Positions 49,119-59,639 of a stretch of DNA of 64,000 nt are shown piece by piece; within the stretch, counting starts at the first letter, position 1; the number at the start of each line of letters is the position of its first letter. The position numbers and the translations under genes are program-made. The notes below the pieces were generated by a model. It searched no databases and was not told the DNA's origin. It saw nothing but the letters and a program-made list of their open reading frames with translations. This stretch comes from Halichoerus grypus (taxonomy: Eukaryota; Chordata; Mammalia; Carnivora; Phocidae): assembly GCF_964656455.1 (NCBI RefSeq), contig NC_135712.1:65291239-65355238 (forward strand), given 5' to 3'.

Positions 49119-52100
49119 ATATCTTGTAAGTTCATATCTTTCAATAGTTACTCTGAATATAAATGGGCTAAATGCTCCAATCAAAAGACACAGGTATCAG
49201 AGTGGATAAAAAAGCTAGACCCATCCATATGCTGTCTACAGGAGACTCATTCGAGACCTAAAGACACCTCCACATTGAAAGTGAGGGGGTGGAGAATAAT
49301 TTACCATGCTAATGGACCTCAAAAGAAAGCTGGGGTAGCAATCCTCATATCAGAAATATTAGATTTCAAACCAAAGACTGTAGCAAGAGATGAAGAGGAA
49401 CACTATATCATACTTAAAGCATCTATCCAACAAGAAGATCTAACAATTATAAATATTTATGCCCCCAACATGGGAGTAGCCAATTATATAAACCAATTAA
49501 TAACCAAAGTAAAGAAACACATTGGTAATAATACATTAATAGTAGGGGACTTCAACACCTCCCTCACAACAATGGACAGATTATCCAAGCGGGAAATCAA
49601 CAAAGAAACAAGGAATTTGAATGACACACTGGACCAGATGGACTTCACAAATATATACAGAACATTCCATCCTAAAGCAACAGAATACTCATTCTTCTCA
49701 AGTGCACATGGAACTTTCTCCAGGATAGATCACATAATGGGTCACAAATCAGATCTCAACCAGTACCAAAAGATTGGGATCATTCCCTGAATATTTTCAG
49801 ACCACAGTGCTTTGAAAGCTGAACTCAATTACAAGAGGAAATTTGGAAGTAACTTAAACACTTGAAGATTAAAGAGTATCCTACTAAAGAATGAATGGGT
49901 CAACCAGGAAATTAAAGAAGAATTTTAAAAATTCATGGAAACTAATGAGAATGAAAATACATTTGTTTAAAACCTTTAGGATACAGGAAAGGCAGTCCTA
50001 AGAGAGAAGTACATTGCAATACAAGCCTCTCTCAAAGAATTTGAAAAATCTGAAATACACAAGCTAACCTTATAGCTAACAGAGCTGGAGAAAGAACAGC
50101 AAATGAAGCCTAAACCCAGCAGGAGAAGAGAAATAAAGATTAGAGCAGAAATCAACGAAGTAGAAACCAGAACAAAAGTAGAACAGATCAATGAAACTAG
50201 GAGTTGGTTCTTTGAAAGAATTAATAAAGATTGATAAACCCCTGGCCAGACTTATCAAAAAAGAAAAGAGAAAGGACCCAAGTTAATAAAATGAATGAAA
50301 GGGGAGAGATCCTGAGCAACACCAAGAAAATACAGGGTTTTTTTTAAAGGTTTTATTTATTTATTTGACAGAGAGACACAGCGAGAGGGGGAGCACAACA
50401 GGGGGAGTGGGAGAGGGAGAAGCAGGCTTCCTGCAGAGCAGGGAGCCCAATGCGGGGCTCAATTCCAGGACCCTAGGATCACGACCTGAGCCGAAGGCAG
50501 ACGCTTAACGACTGAGCCACCCAGGCGCCCCAAGAAAATACAGTTTTAAGAACATATTATGAGCAATTATATGACAACAAATTAGGCAGTCTTGAAGAAA
50601 TGGATCCATTCCTGGAGATGAATAAATTACCCAAACCAACATAGGAGGAAATAGAAAACCTGAACAGACTTATAACCAGAAAGGAAATTGACGCAGTAAT
50701 CAAAAATCTCCCAAAAAACAAGAGTCCAAGGCCAGATGGCTTCCCAGGGGAATTCTACCAAACATTTAAAGAAGAATTAATACCTATTCTACTGAAGCTG
50801 TTTCAAAAAATAGAAATGGAAGGAACTCTTCGAAGCTCATTCAATGAGGTCAGCATTACCTTGATCCCAAAACCCAAAGACCCTATCAAAGAGGAGAATG
50901 ACAGACCAATATCCCTGATGACCATGGATGCAAAAATACTCACCAAAATATGAGCCATTAGGATCCAACAGTACATTAAAAGGATTATTCACCACGACCA
51001 AGTGGGATTTATTCCTGGGCTTCAAGGGTGGTTCAACATCTGCAAATCAATCAATGTGAGAGATCACATTAATAAAACACAAGACAAGAACCATATGATC
51101 TTCTCAAAAGATGCAGAAAAAGCATTTGACAACATACAGCATCCTTTCTTGATTAAAACTCTTCAAAGTGTAGGGATAGAGGGAACATACCGCAATATCA
51201 TAAAAGCCATTTATGAAAAGCCACAGCAAATACCATTCTCGATGGGGAAAAACTGAGAGCTTTTCCCTTAAGGTCAGGAACACAACAGAGATGCCTACTC
51301 TACCACTGCTGTTCAACATAGTACTAGAAGTCCTAGCCTCAGCAATCAGAGAACAAAAAGAAATAAAAGGCATCCAAATTGCAAAGAAGTCAAGCTCTCA
51401 CTCTTTGCAGATGACATGATACTCTCTGTGGAAAATCCAAAAGACTCCATCCCAAAATTGGTAGAACTCATACAGGAATTTAGCAAAGTGGCAGGATACA
51501 AAATCAGTTGCGTTTCTATATGCTAACAATGTGACTGAAGAAAGTAATTAAGGAATTGATCTGATTTGTAATTGTACCAAAAACCATAAGATACCTCAGA
51601 ATAAACCTAACCAAAGAGGTAAACGATCTGTACTCAGAAAACTATAGAACACTCATGAAAGAAATTGAGGAAGACACAAAGAAATGGAAAAACATTCCAT
51701 GCTCATGGATTGGAAGGATAAATATTGTTAAAATGTCTATGCTACCCAGAGCAATCTACACATTCAGTGCAATCCCTTTCAAAATACCATCGACATTTTT
51801 CACAGAGCTGGAACAAACAATCCTAATTTGTATGGAACCAGAAAAGATCCCAAATAGCCAAAGGAATGTTGAAAAAGAAAAAGAAAAAGAAAAGCTGGGG
51901 CATCACAATGCCTGACTTCAAGCTCTATTACAGAGCTGTAATCATCAAGACAGTATCGTACTGGCACAAAAACAGACACATAGATCAGTGGAACAGAATA
52001 GAGAGCCCAGAAATGGACCCTCAGCTCTATGTCAACTAATCTTTGACAAAGCAGGAAAGAATATCCATTGGAAAAAAGACAGTGTCTTTAATAAATGGTG

Positions 52101-53095
52101 TTGGAAAAATTGGACAGCCCCATGCAGAAGAATGAAACTGGACCTTTCTGTTACACTATACACGAAGATAAACTCAAAATGGATAAAAGACCTAAATGTG
52201 AGAAAGGAATCTATCAAAATCCTAGAGGATTTTGGCAGCAACCTCTTCAACCTTGGCCGCATCAACTTCCTGCAAGACACATCCCTAAAGGCAAGAGAAA
52301 CATAAGCAAAAATGAACTATTGGGATTTCATCAAGATAAAAAGCTTTTGTACAGCAAAGGAAACAGTCAACAAAACTAAAAGGCAACCTACAGAATGGGA
52401 GAAGGTATTTGTAATGACATGTCAGATAAAGGGCTGCTATCCAAGATCTATAAAGAACTTCTCAAACTCAGCACCCAAAATACAAATATTCCAGTTAAGA
52501 AATGGGCAGAAGACATGAACAGACATTTCTCCAAAGAAAACATACAAATGGCCAACAGACACATGAAAAAATGCTCAACATCACTTGTCATTAGGGAAAT
52601 ACAAATAAAACCACAATGAGATACCACCACACACCAGTTAGAATGGCTAAAATTAACAAGATAGGGAACAACAAACGTTGGTGAGGATGTGGAGAAAGGG
52701 GAACCCTCTTACACTTTTGGTGGGAATGTAAGCTGGTACAGCCACTCTGGAATGCAGTATGGAGGTTCCTCAGGAAATAAAAATAGGGCTACCCTACGAC
52801 CCAGCAATTGCACTACTGGGTATCACCACAAAGATACAGATGTAGTGATCCGAAGAGGCACCTGCACCCCAATGTTCATAGCAGTAATGTCCACAGTAGC
52901 CGAGATGTCCTTCAACAGATAATGGATAAAGAAGATGTGGTTTATATATACAATGGAATATTACTCAGCCATCAAAAAGGATGAATACCTACCATTTACA
53001 TCACCATGGATGGAACTGTAGGGTATTATGCTAAGTGAAATAAGTTAATCAGAGAAAGACAATTATCATATGTTTTTACTCATCTGTGATATATA
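49119..53095 (+). pseudogene. L1 ORF2, frameshifted and SINE-interrupted
   Basis: The start codon is not visible; the sequence opens at YLSIVTLNINGLNAP-like text near 49130. The endonuclease at 49275-49790 is a clean 171-codon stretch keeping the GDFNTSL motif and SAHGTFSRIDHIMGHKSDLN. The RT follows the [23 protein letters not shown] is at 51002. The FADD motif is present near 51405 but out of frame with its upstream part. The C-terminal blocks are at 51655-52619. Coding is lost through single-base indels. Confidence 0.88.
50324..50543 (-). mobile_element. Can-SINE, antisense, inside the full-length L1
   Basis: Perfect 12-bp target-site duplications (aagaaaatacag) lie at 50324-50335 and 50532-50543. 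The body 50336-50531 holds the T-run, ttttatttatttatttgaca, cgacctgagccgaaggcag and ccacccaggcgcccc. Removing it restores the L1 ORF2 text. Confidence 0.97.
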
Positions 53096-53376
53096 AGAAG
53101 TAGTGCAGGGGTCATAGTGGAGGGAGGGAAAACTTAATGGGAAGAAATCAGAGAGGGAGCCAAACCATGAGAGACTCTTGACTCTGGGAAACAAACTGAG
53201 GGTTGCAGAAGGAGTGGTAGGTAGGGGGATGGGGCAATTGGATGATGGGCATTAAGGACAGCACATGATGTGATGAGCACTGGGTGTTATACACAACTGG
53301 TGAATTATCGAACACTACATCTGAAACTAATGTACTATATGTGGGTTAATTGAATTTAAATAAAAAATAAATAATG

Positions 53377-53595
53377 CAATAAATATAGGGGTGCATATAT
53401 CTTTTTGAATTAATGTTTTTGTTTTCTTTGGGTAAATACCTAGTAATAGAATTACTGGATCATATCATAATTCTGTTTTTAATTTTTTGAGAAATAATTC
53501 ATACTGTTTTCCACAGTGGCTACAGAAGTCCCATCTACAGTACATGAGGGTTCCTTTTTCTTTACATCCTTGTCAACACTTGTCATTTCTTGTGT
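53377..53595 (-). mobile_element. Older L1 3' end, antisense (part 2)
   Basis: It continues the fragment broken at 46646: ggggtgcatatatcttttt, gggtaaatacctagtaatag, then tgttttccacagtggct. It ends near 53595, where sequence of a more ancient L1 begins. Confidence 0.82.
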
Positions 53596-54079
53596 TTTTT
53601 TAATTCCCTTGTGATGACTTCTTGGACCTATAAATTAGAAGTGTGTTGCAAGTATTTGGAGATTTTGTTTCTTTTACTTTTATTGATTTCTAATTTGATT
53701 CCATTGTTTAGAGGACACATTGTATATGACTTGATTATTTTAAATTTGTTGAAGTTTATTTCTTAGCCCAGAATGTGGTGTATCTTGGTATATGTCTTGT
53801 GGTGACAAGAATATTTTGCTGTTGTTTGGCAGATTATTCTACAAATGTTTAGTTCTGTTGACTGGTGATTGTGTTGGCTTCTATATCCTTGCTGATTTGC
53901 TAGGGACAAGTGTTGAAATCTACTAGAATCATGGTTTCTCTTTTTCTCTTCTCAGTTTTTGCTTCACATAATTTGCAGGCTGTTGTTTGGGCATGCATAT
54001 TTAGGATTGCCATGTCTTCTTGGTGAATTGATCTTTTTATCTTTACAAAATGTCCTGGTCATTTTCTCTCCTTTCAAGT

Positions 54080-54366
54080 TTTTTTTTTTTTTTAATTTTT
54101 TTTATTGTTATGTTAATCCCCATACATTACATCATTAGTTTTAGATATAGTGTTCCATGATTCATTGTTTGTGCATAACACCCAGTGCTCCATGCAGAAC
54201 GTGCCCTCCTCAATACCCATCACCAGGCTAACCCATCCTCCCACCCCTCTCCCCTCTAGAACCCTCAGTTTGTTTTTCAGAGTCCATCGTCTCTCATGGT
54301 TCTTCTCCCCCTCCGATTTCCCCCCCTTCATTCTTCCCCTCCTGCTACATTCTTCTTAAGTCTTTT
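54080..54366 (-). mobile_element. Young L1 3' tail, about 285 bp, antisense
   Basis: Nearly identical to the tail block of the insertion at 14851-15205 (cccatacattacatcattag; gcagaacgtgccctcctcaa). It starts with a poly-T. Its right end, on the minus strand, reads aagaagaatgtagcagg, close to the GAA/gatagcagg junction of the chimeric units. Target-site duplications are obscured by T-runs. Confidence 0.88.
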
Positions 54367-54544
54367 TTTTTTTTTTAATCTGATCTTAGTATAGCAATTC
54401 TCACTTTCTTTTGATTAATGTTTGTATGCTATATCTTTGTCTTTCCTGTTACTTTCAGCCTACCACGTCAATATATTGGAAGTAAGTTTCTTGTACACAG
54501 CACATAGTAGGTAGTTTTTTTAAACTCACTCTGCCAATCTATAT

Positions 54545-54757
54545 ATTTTTTAAATATTTTATTTATTCACTTGAGACACAGAGAGAGAAAGAGAGAGAGA
54601 GAGAGCAAGCATGAGTAGGGAAAGAGGCAGAGGGAGAGGGAGAAGCAGGCTCCCCACTGAGCCAAGAGCCCAATGTGGGGCTCAATCCCAGGACCCTGGA
54701 ATCATGACCTGAGCCGAAGGCAGACGCTTAACCATCTGAGCCACCCAGGTGCCCCTA
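54545..54757 (-). mobile_element. Can-SINE, antisense
   Basis: It has attttatttattcacttgag, an (AG)-rich stretch, tcatgacctgagccgaaggc and ccacccaggtgcccc. The target-site duplication is ccaatctatat (54534-54544) and ccaatctgtat (54758-54768). Confidence 0.95.
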
Positions 54758-55242
54758 CCAATCTGTATTTTAATTGGTGTTTACATTTTATGTAATTAGT
54801 GATATGTTAGTGCTTAAGTTCTCAATTTTTTGTTGTCTGCTTATTTTTTCATTCAAATGTGGGTTGTTTTTTTTTTTCTTGCCTTCCTGTGGTTTAATTG
54901 AACATTTTTTTTTAGAATTCCATTTTGATTTGTATATAGTTTTTAATGTATCTCTTTGTATCATTTCACTTCTTGAGTGGTTGTTGTAGACATTTCATTA
55001 TGTATGAAGAACTTATCACAATCTACTGCTATTGCATTTTCTCAGTTTGAATGAAACACAAAGATCTTTCCTTTCTTAATTTTCCTTTACTTCCCTCATT
55101 TTAAATAAATTTTCTCTCTCTGTATTTAGAACCACATCAGAGTATGTTATAATTTCTGCTTCAACTATGAAACATAATTTAGGATGCTCAAAGGAAGGAG
55201 GAAAATATATTGAATCTAACAATATTTTTACTCTCCCTGTAG

Positions 55243-55441
55243 TTTTTTTTTTTTTTAAAGATTTTATTTATTTATTTGACAGAGAGATAGTGAGAGCAGG
55301 AACACAAGCAGGGGGAGTGGGAGAGGGAGAAGCAGGCTTCCCGCTGAGCAGGGAGCCCGATGCGGGGCTCGATCCCAGGACCCTGGGATCATGACCTGAG
55401 CCGAAGGCAGACGCTTAACGACTGAGCCACCCAGGCGCCAC
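55243..55441 (-). mobile_element. Can-SINE, antisense, young
   Basis: Close to consensus: ttttatttatttatttgaca, gagcccgatgcggggctcga and cttaacgactgagccaccca. Perfect 10-bp target-site duplications (ctccctgtag) lie at 55233-55242 and 55442-55451. Confidence 0.97.
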
Positions 55442-55910
55442 CTCCCTGTAGTTTTTTATTCACACTTGATATTAAAAAATCTCTTTGATCTTTTTTTCTG
55501 TTTAGTGAACTCCTTTTAACCATTCTTTTAGAGTTTGTCTTTTAGTGACAAATTGAGATTTTCCTATTTCTTGGTATGATGAGTGAGTTTTTATTAAAAC
55601 TGGATATTTTGGATGTTATGTTATGACATTGCAGGTCTTATTTAAACCTTCTATTTGTGGTGGGTTGTTTTGACATTGCTCTGGCTGTGGAAGGACAGGT
55701 GTCATCTTGTTAACTAACAGGTGGGAGTATAAGTTCAGATTTCCCCACTGGCCTTTACTAACTCCTGAGATAGGGAGAGGCACTTCATAGCTGCTGGGTA
55801 GGGTGTAGTTATTGCTCCTTGTTTTACTTCTACTGTGCAGGATACCAGTGCCTCATTCCTGCTCCCCACATGGCCTCCACTAACTCAGTTCTCTCATTCA
55901 GAAGTTTAAA

Positions 55911-56600
55911 TACTCTGTGAATTTAAATGAAGGTAGAAAATGTTATTTCTTTTGCTATAGGAGAATGAGAATAAGCTTCTCAGACTTGGATTTGCCAGAA
56001 ATCATGACATTACTCCCTATGGAAGTGCAAAGATTTGGCTTATTTTAAAATTTTGATTTATGTTTGATAGTTTTCCAAATAATTACAGGCAAAAAAAATT
56101 GAGTAAGTTTTTTACTATCTGGTTAGTTCATTAAGACTGTGAATGAAATTCAACTAATTTTCAGTTACCTGTTTAATTTTGTCTCTGTCTAGGTACAGGT
56201 TGTCCAAAATTATCAGATTCTTTTTCTTAGAGAATTTTTAATTCTTTATTTTTCTTTTATATGATTTGAGTTTTTCCACTGAAACTCCTAAGTATCAGTC
56301 TTTTTTTTTTTTTTTTTTCTAAGTATCAGTCTTTGAATTAAGATGCTGAGAGAATCTTAGGGTAGCTAGTTGTTTCTTTCCTTGACTGTTGTTGTGGTTC
56401 TTATTACCACCATCGTTAGTTCAGTTTGGAGGAACTACATACCTACAAGGCTTTATTCCTACTACTAACTTAGTAATTTAGGTTCTTATCCTAAAACTTA
56501 AATTGTAAATTAGCAGCAGCCTTTCAGCCACTGAACAGTATCTCATAAAATGTGGTTTATAGGCTATCTGTAATAAAACCAGCCAAAGAAGTGCTAACTA
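55911..56600. other. STXBP5: Unique intron sequence
   Basis: AT-rich sequence with no gene. A long T-run lies at 56302-56319, flanked on both sides by the short repeat ctaagtatcagtcttt (from 56288 and from 56320). I see no known repeat family. Confidence 0.5.
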
Positions 56601-56755
56601 AACTTTAATGTGTATATGACTAACCTGGGGGTTCTTCATAAAATGCAGTTTCTGATTCTGGGATAGGGCCCAAGATTCTGAATTTCTACTAAGTTTCCAG
56701 ATGATGTTCATGCTGGTATATGGACTTCATTTTGAATAGCAAGTACTAAGTTACT
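56601..56755 (-). mobile_element. MER5-like hAT (Charlie) transposon remnant
   Basis: The text actttaatgtgtatatgact, aacctgggggttctt, aaaatgcagtttctgattct and ggacttcattttgaatagca follows the MER5A consensus as I remember it. It is a non-autonomous DNA transposon fossil. Strand is tentative. Confidence 0.7.
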
Positions 56756-56884
56756 TGTTAAAATATCAGTCATATGTTCCATCCCAAGTCCATGAGTCAC
56801 AATTTGTGTACCTGGAATGTAGAAATATGCATTTTAATGAGATATTTATTTATACCAAAGATTAAGAATTATTGCTATAATTTA

Positions 56885-57435
56885 GTAGTTCTTAATTGTG
56901 GTTATGCATCAAAACCACCCAGAAAGAGTTTTAAAACAGTATTGCTATGGTGAGCGCTGTGAATTGTGTAAGACTGTTGAATCACAGACCTGTACCTCTG
57001 AAACAAATAATACATTATATGTTAAAAAAAAAAAAAGAAGAAGAAGAAGAAGATAGTAGGAAGGGAAAAATGAAGGGGGGAAAATTGGAGGGGGAGACGA
57101 ACCATGAGAGACAATGGACTCTGAGAAACAAACTGAGAGTTCTAGAGGGGAGGGGCTTGGGGGGGATGGGTTAGCCTGGTGATGGGTATTAAAGAGGGCA
57201 CGTACTGCATGGAGCACTGGGTGTTATATGCAAACAATGAATCATGGAACACTACATCAAAAACTAATGATGTAATGTATGGTGATTAACATAACATAAT
57301 AAAATAAAATAAAATAATAAAATAAAATAAGGGAAAAAAAACAGTATTGCTAGATTTACTTCAGAACTGATGAATTTTCCTCTCTGACATTTGTATTTTT
57401 AATATGAAGAATACACCTGATTCTGAGTGTAACCA
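56885..57435. mobile_element. Second MER5-like hAT remnant, split by an L1 tail chimera
   Basis: The left part (56885-56947: ttgtggttatgcatcaaaac, then cacccagaaagagtttt) and right part (57353-57435: gtatttttaatatgaag, then cacctgattctga) read as a MER5-type element once the insertion at 56948-57337 is removed. Confidence 0.6.
56933..57352 (+). mobile_element. Chimeric double-tailed L1 unit, direct orientation
   Basis: Perfect 15-bp target-site duplications (aaaacagtattgcta) lie at 56933-56947 and 57338-57352, so 56948-57337 moved as one unit. It consists of one L1 3' terminus (gcgctgtgaattgtgtaaga to ttatatgtta), an A-run with (GAA)n at 57023-57050, and then about 280 nt of a different L1 3' UTR (from gatagtaggaagggaaaa) with its own AATAAAAT-rich tail. 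The first block is the same 3' end found on the L1s at 26524 and 59371. Confidence 0.92.
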
Positions 57436-57625
57436 GGTTGTAAAGTATAATTATAAATATTATAGAAAGAACTGGAGCCAGAGTCATCGTGCCTGGTAGT
57501 AGAGGTTTTACCTGGAATCTGGAGAAAAAATAAGACTTAAATTGAACTATGTTAGAACTTAGGGGGAAAAGTTTCAAACTTGAATTCTCCCACTCAATTT
57601 CATACAGCAAATTTTCTATAATTTT

Positions 57626-57686
57626 AAACCATTTACTGTGTGTGTGTGTGTGTGTGTCTGTGTTTTAAATATTTTATTTATCCACT

Positions 57687-57726
<40 letters not shown>

Positions 57727-57898
57727 CACCAGCAGAGCAGGGAGGAGGCAGAGGGAGCAGACTCCCTGCTGAGCAGGGAGCCCGAAGTGGGGCTTGATCC
57801 CAGGACCCAATCTGAAGATCAGGACCCAAAGATCAGGACCCAAGCTGAAGGCAGACACTTAACCAACTGAGCCACCCAGGCACCCCAAACCATTTACT
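57626..57898 (-). mobile_element. Can-SINE, antisense, tail turned into (CA)n
   Basis: Perfect 12-bp target-site duplications (aaaccatttact) lie at 57626-57637 and 57887-57898. The body begins with a (TG)n run (57638-57660) where the A-tail should be, then attttatttatccacttgag, an (AG)n stretch and the usual head. A short unit, gatcaggaccca, is tandemly repeated at about 57818-57843, lengthening the copy. Confidence 0.95.
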
Positions 57899-59370
57899 TT
57901 TTTAAAACATATTTTTGGCTTGCGTTGACAGTGTTTCTCAAATTAGGATCCATAGGCATGGTCTTGGAGTTATGAATTTTCCATAGTAATTTCTAATTGT
58001 AATATTTTTATTTCTATAATCACACTAATGGAAAGATTCTGAATGATTTGAACAAAACATTTTATTCAAAAATACTGTCACACAGGTCCAATATGTGAAG
58101 TTAAATTTGCATGGATGATTGTGTTGGCACCAAGTAGTGTTATTTTAATTGTTGTGGATTAATAAAATAATAGAAGTGGACTATGCACATGTATTATATA
58201 TTCATGCCATATGATTGTAAAATTATGTGATGGTGTACTATGGAATAGAATTCAAAACTGTTCAAGTAGAGACAAGTGGTAAAAGGAAAGGACAGAATAA
58301 ATATAGGTACACCAAATTCAAAAGAACCTGTGCAGTTAGAAACATATGAGATTAATTATTTCTTTAAAAAAAATCCATCTGTCATATACACTAATGTCAT
58401 TAATTTGAATTCTAGTTATAGTTTTATTTGTATTTTATATTTTTTGTTTTATGTATACATAAGAGCCATAAGTATGAGGAATTTATATCTTATTTTTATA
58501 CATGAGTTGAAGAATTTGTAAAAGTAAGTCAAAACTGAGAATAAGCAAAAAAATTTTAAAGGTCTGTACATTTTTCAAGCTTGAAAACATTGATTTTGTT
58601 TATTTCATATGCTTATGTAACATATATAACATATATTTCAAACTATAGAGTTACTTAATCTTTAACATAATGGCCTATTTTAAATAGTTTTCTACATTAG
58701 CTTTTCTTCATTGCCCTTACTGGAAATAATCCCTCCCTTCTTTGAATACTTTATAGCAATTCACACACTTTACTTTTATTTTTCTTACTTGTCTACTTGT
58801 CTTATCTCTCCTATTGGATGGCATTTTTTTTTTAGGGAAAAAGAGTAGATGTGTTGTAATCAAGGACAGTGCTTTTATAATGAATTATTTGGTGAAGTTT
58901 GAATTAATGGATAAATGGACAGAAGACTTACAATGTCTTAGATGATTTACTATAGAGAATGATAGTGAATATAGACATAGGAACAAGATTATTTTTCCAG
59001 GGTTCCTATATAACATAAAATTCTTCAGTTTGCAGGTGATGGTGGTAGAAATGCATTACAAATAAAAGTATAGCTATTAAATTAAATTCAATAAAGTATT
59101 GATTAGTTACTTATTAGGGCTATCAAATATATAGCATAAGTATAATCATGTCCTCTCCCTCACCCTTGTTAAGCATCTTAAGTAAATCCCATTACTCTTT
59201 TTTTTTGGATTCAAATAAAGTCTGGGGTCTTTCTTCATTAGTTGTTTAACCACTACCCATCAGTTGGACATTGGACATAAGATGAAACCCTTATGTTATC
59301 AAGGGTCTAGTTTCTTGTCAATAAGAATGAGGTAAAATTTCATAGTATTGGTTCAAGGAATAGTTTTAAA
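57899..59370. other. STXBP5: Unique intron sequence
   Basis: About 1.5 kb of AT-rich sequence with no gene. The start (gtgtttctcaaattaggatc) could be a DNA-transposon remnant, but this is too weak to call. Confidence 0.5.
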
Positions 59371-59639
59371 AATTTTTTTTTATTAACATATAATGTATTA
59401 TTTATTTCAGGGGTACAGCTCTGTGATTCATCAGTCTTACACAATTCACAGTGCTCACCATAGTACCTACCCTCCCCAAAGTCCATCACCCAGCCACCCC
59501 ATCGCTCCTACCCCCCTCCACTCCAGCAACCCTCAGTTTGTTTCCTGAGATTAAGAGTCTCTTAATGGTTTGTCTCCCTCTCCGGTTTTGTCTTGTTTCA
59601 TTTTTCCCTCCCTTCCCCAATGATCCTCTGTCTTGTTTC

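Larger units (their letters stand above)
46647..53376 (+). mobile_element. Full-length LINE-1, sense, with 10-bp target-site duplications
   Basis: The body is 46657-53366, flanked by ataaataatg at 46647-46656 and 53367-53376. The 5' end reads ggcaagatggtggaagagta. The 5' UTR is about 1.5 kb and is followed by ORF1 (48145-49032), ORF2 (about 49119-53095) and a 3' UTR with an AATAAAAAATAA-like end. A SINE lies at 50336-50531. Length without the SINE is about 6.5 kb, the usual full length. Frameshifts and stops in both ORFs show it is inactive. It interrupts an older antisense L1. Confidence 0.95.
53596..55910 (-). mobile_element. Ancient L1M/HAL1-like element, antisense
   Basis: The left part is antisense endonuclease text (cagaatgtggtgtatcttgg, aggattgccatgtcttcttg). 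It is followed, after insertions at 54080-54366, 54545-54757 and 55243-55441, by ORF1-side text and a 5' part (ggatattttggatgttatg; ttccccactggcctttac). It is strongly decayed. The right boundary is approximate, and the right half may be HAL1 rather than L1. Confidence 0.6.

Noticed and set aside
46647..53376. Retrotransposition-competent L1
   Set aside because: ORF1 stops after 12 codons, ORF2 has multiple frameshifts and a SINE interrupts it.
57899..58060. DNA-transposon remnant starting gtgtttctcaaa
   Set aside because: The resemblance is limited to one short stretch. The rest does not follow a consensus I know.
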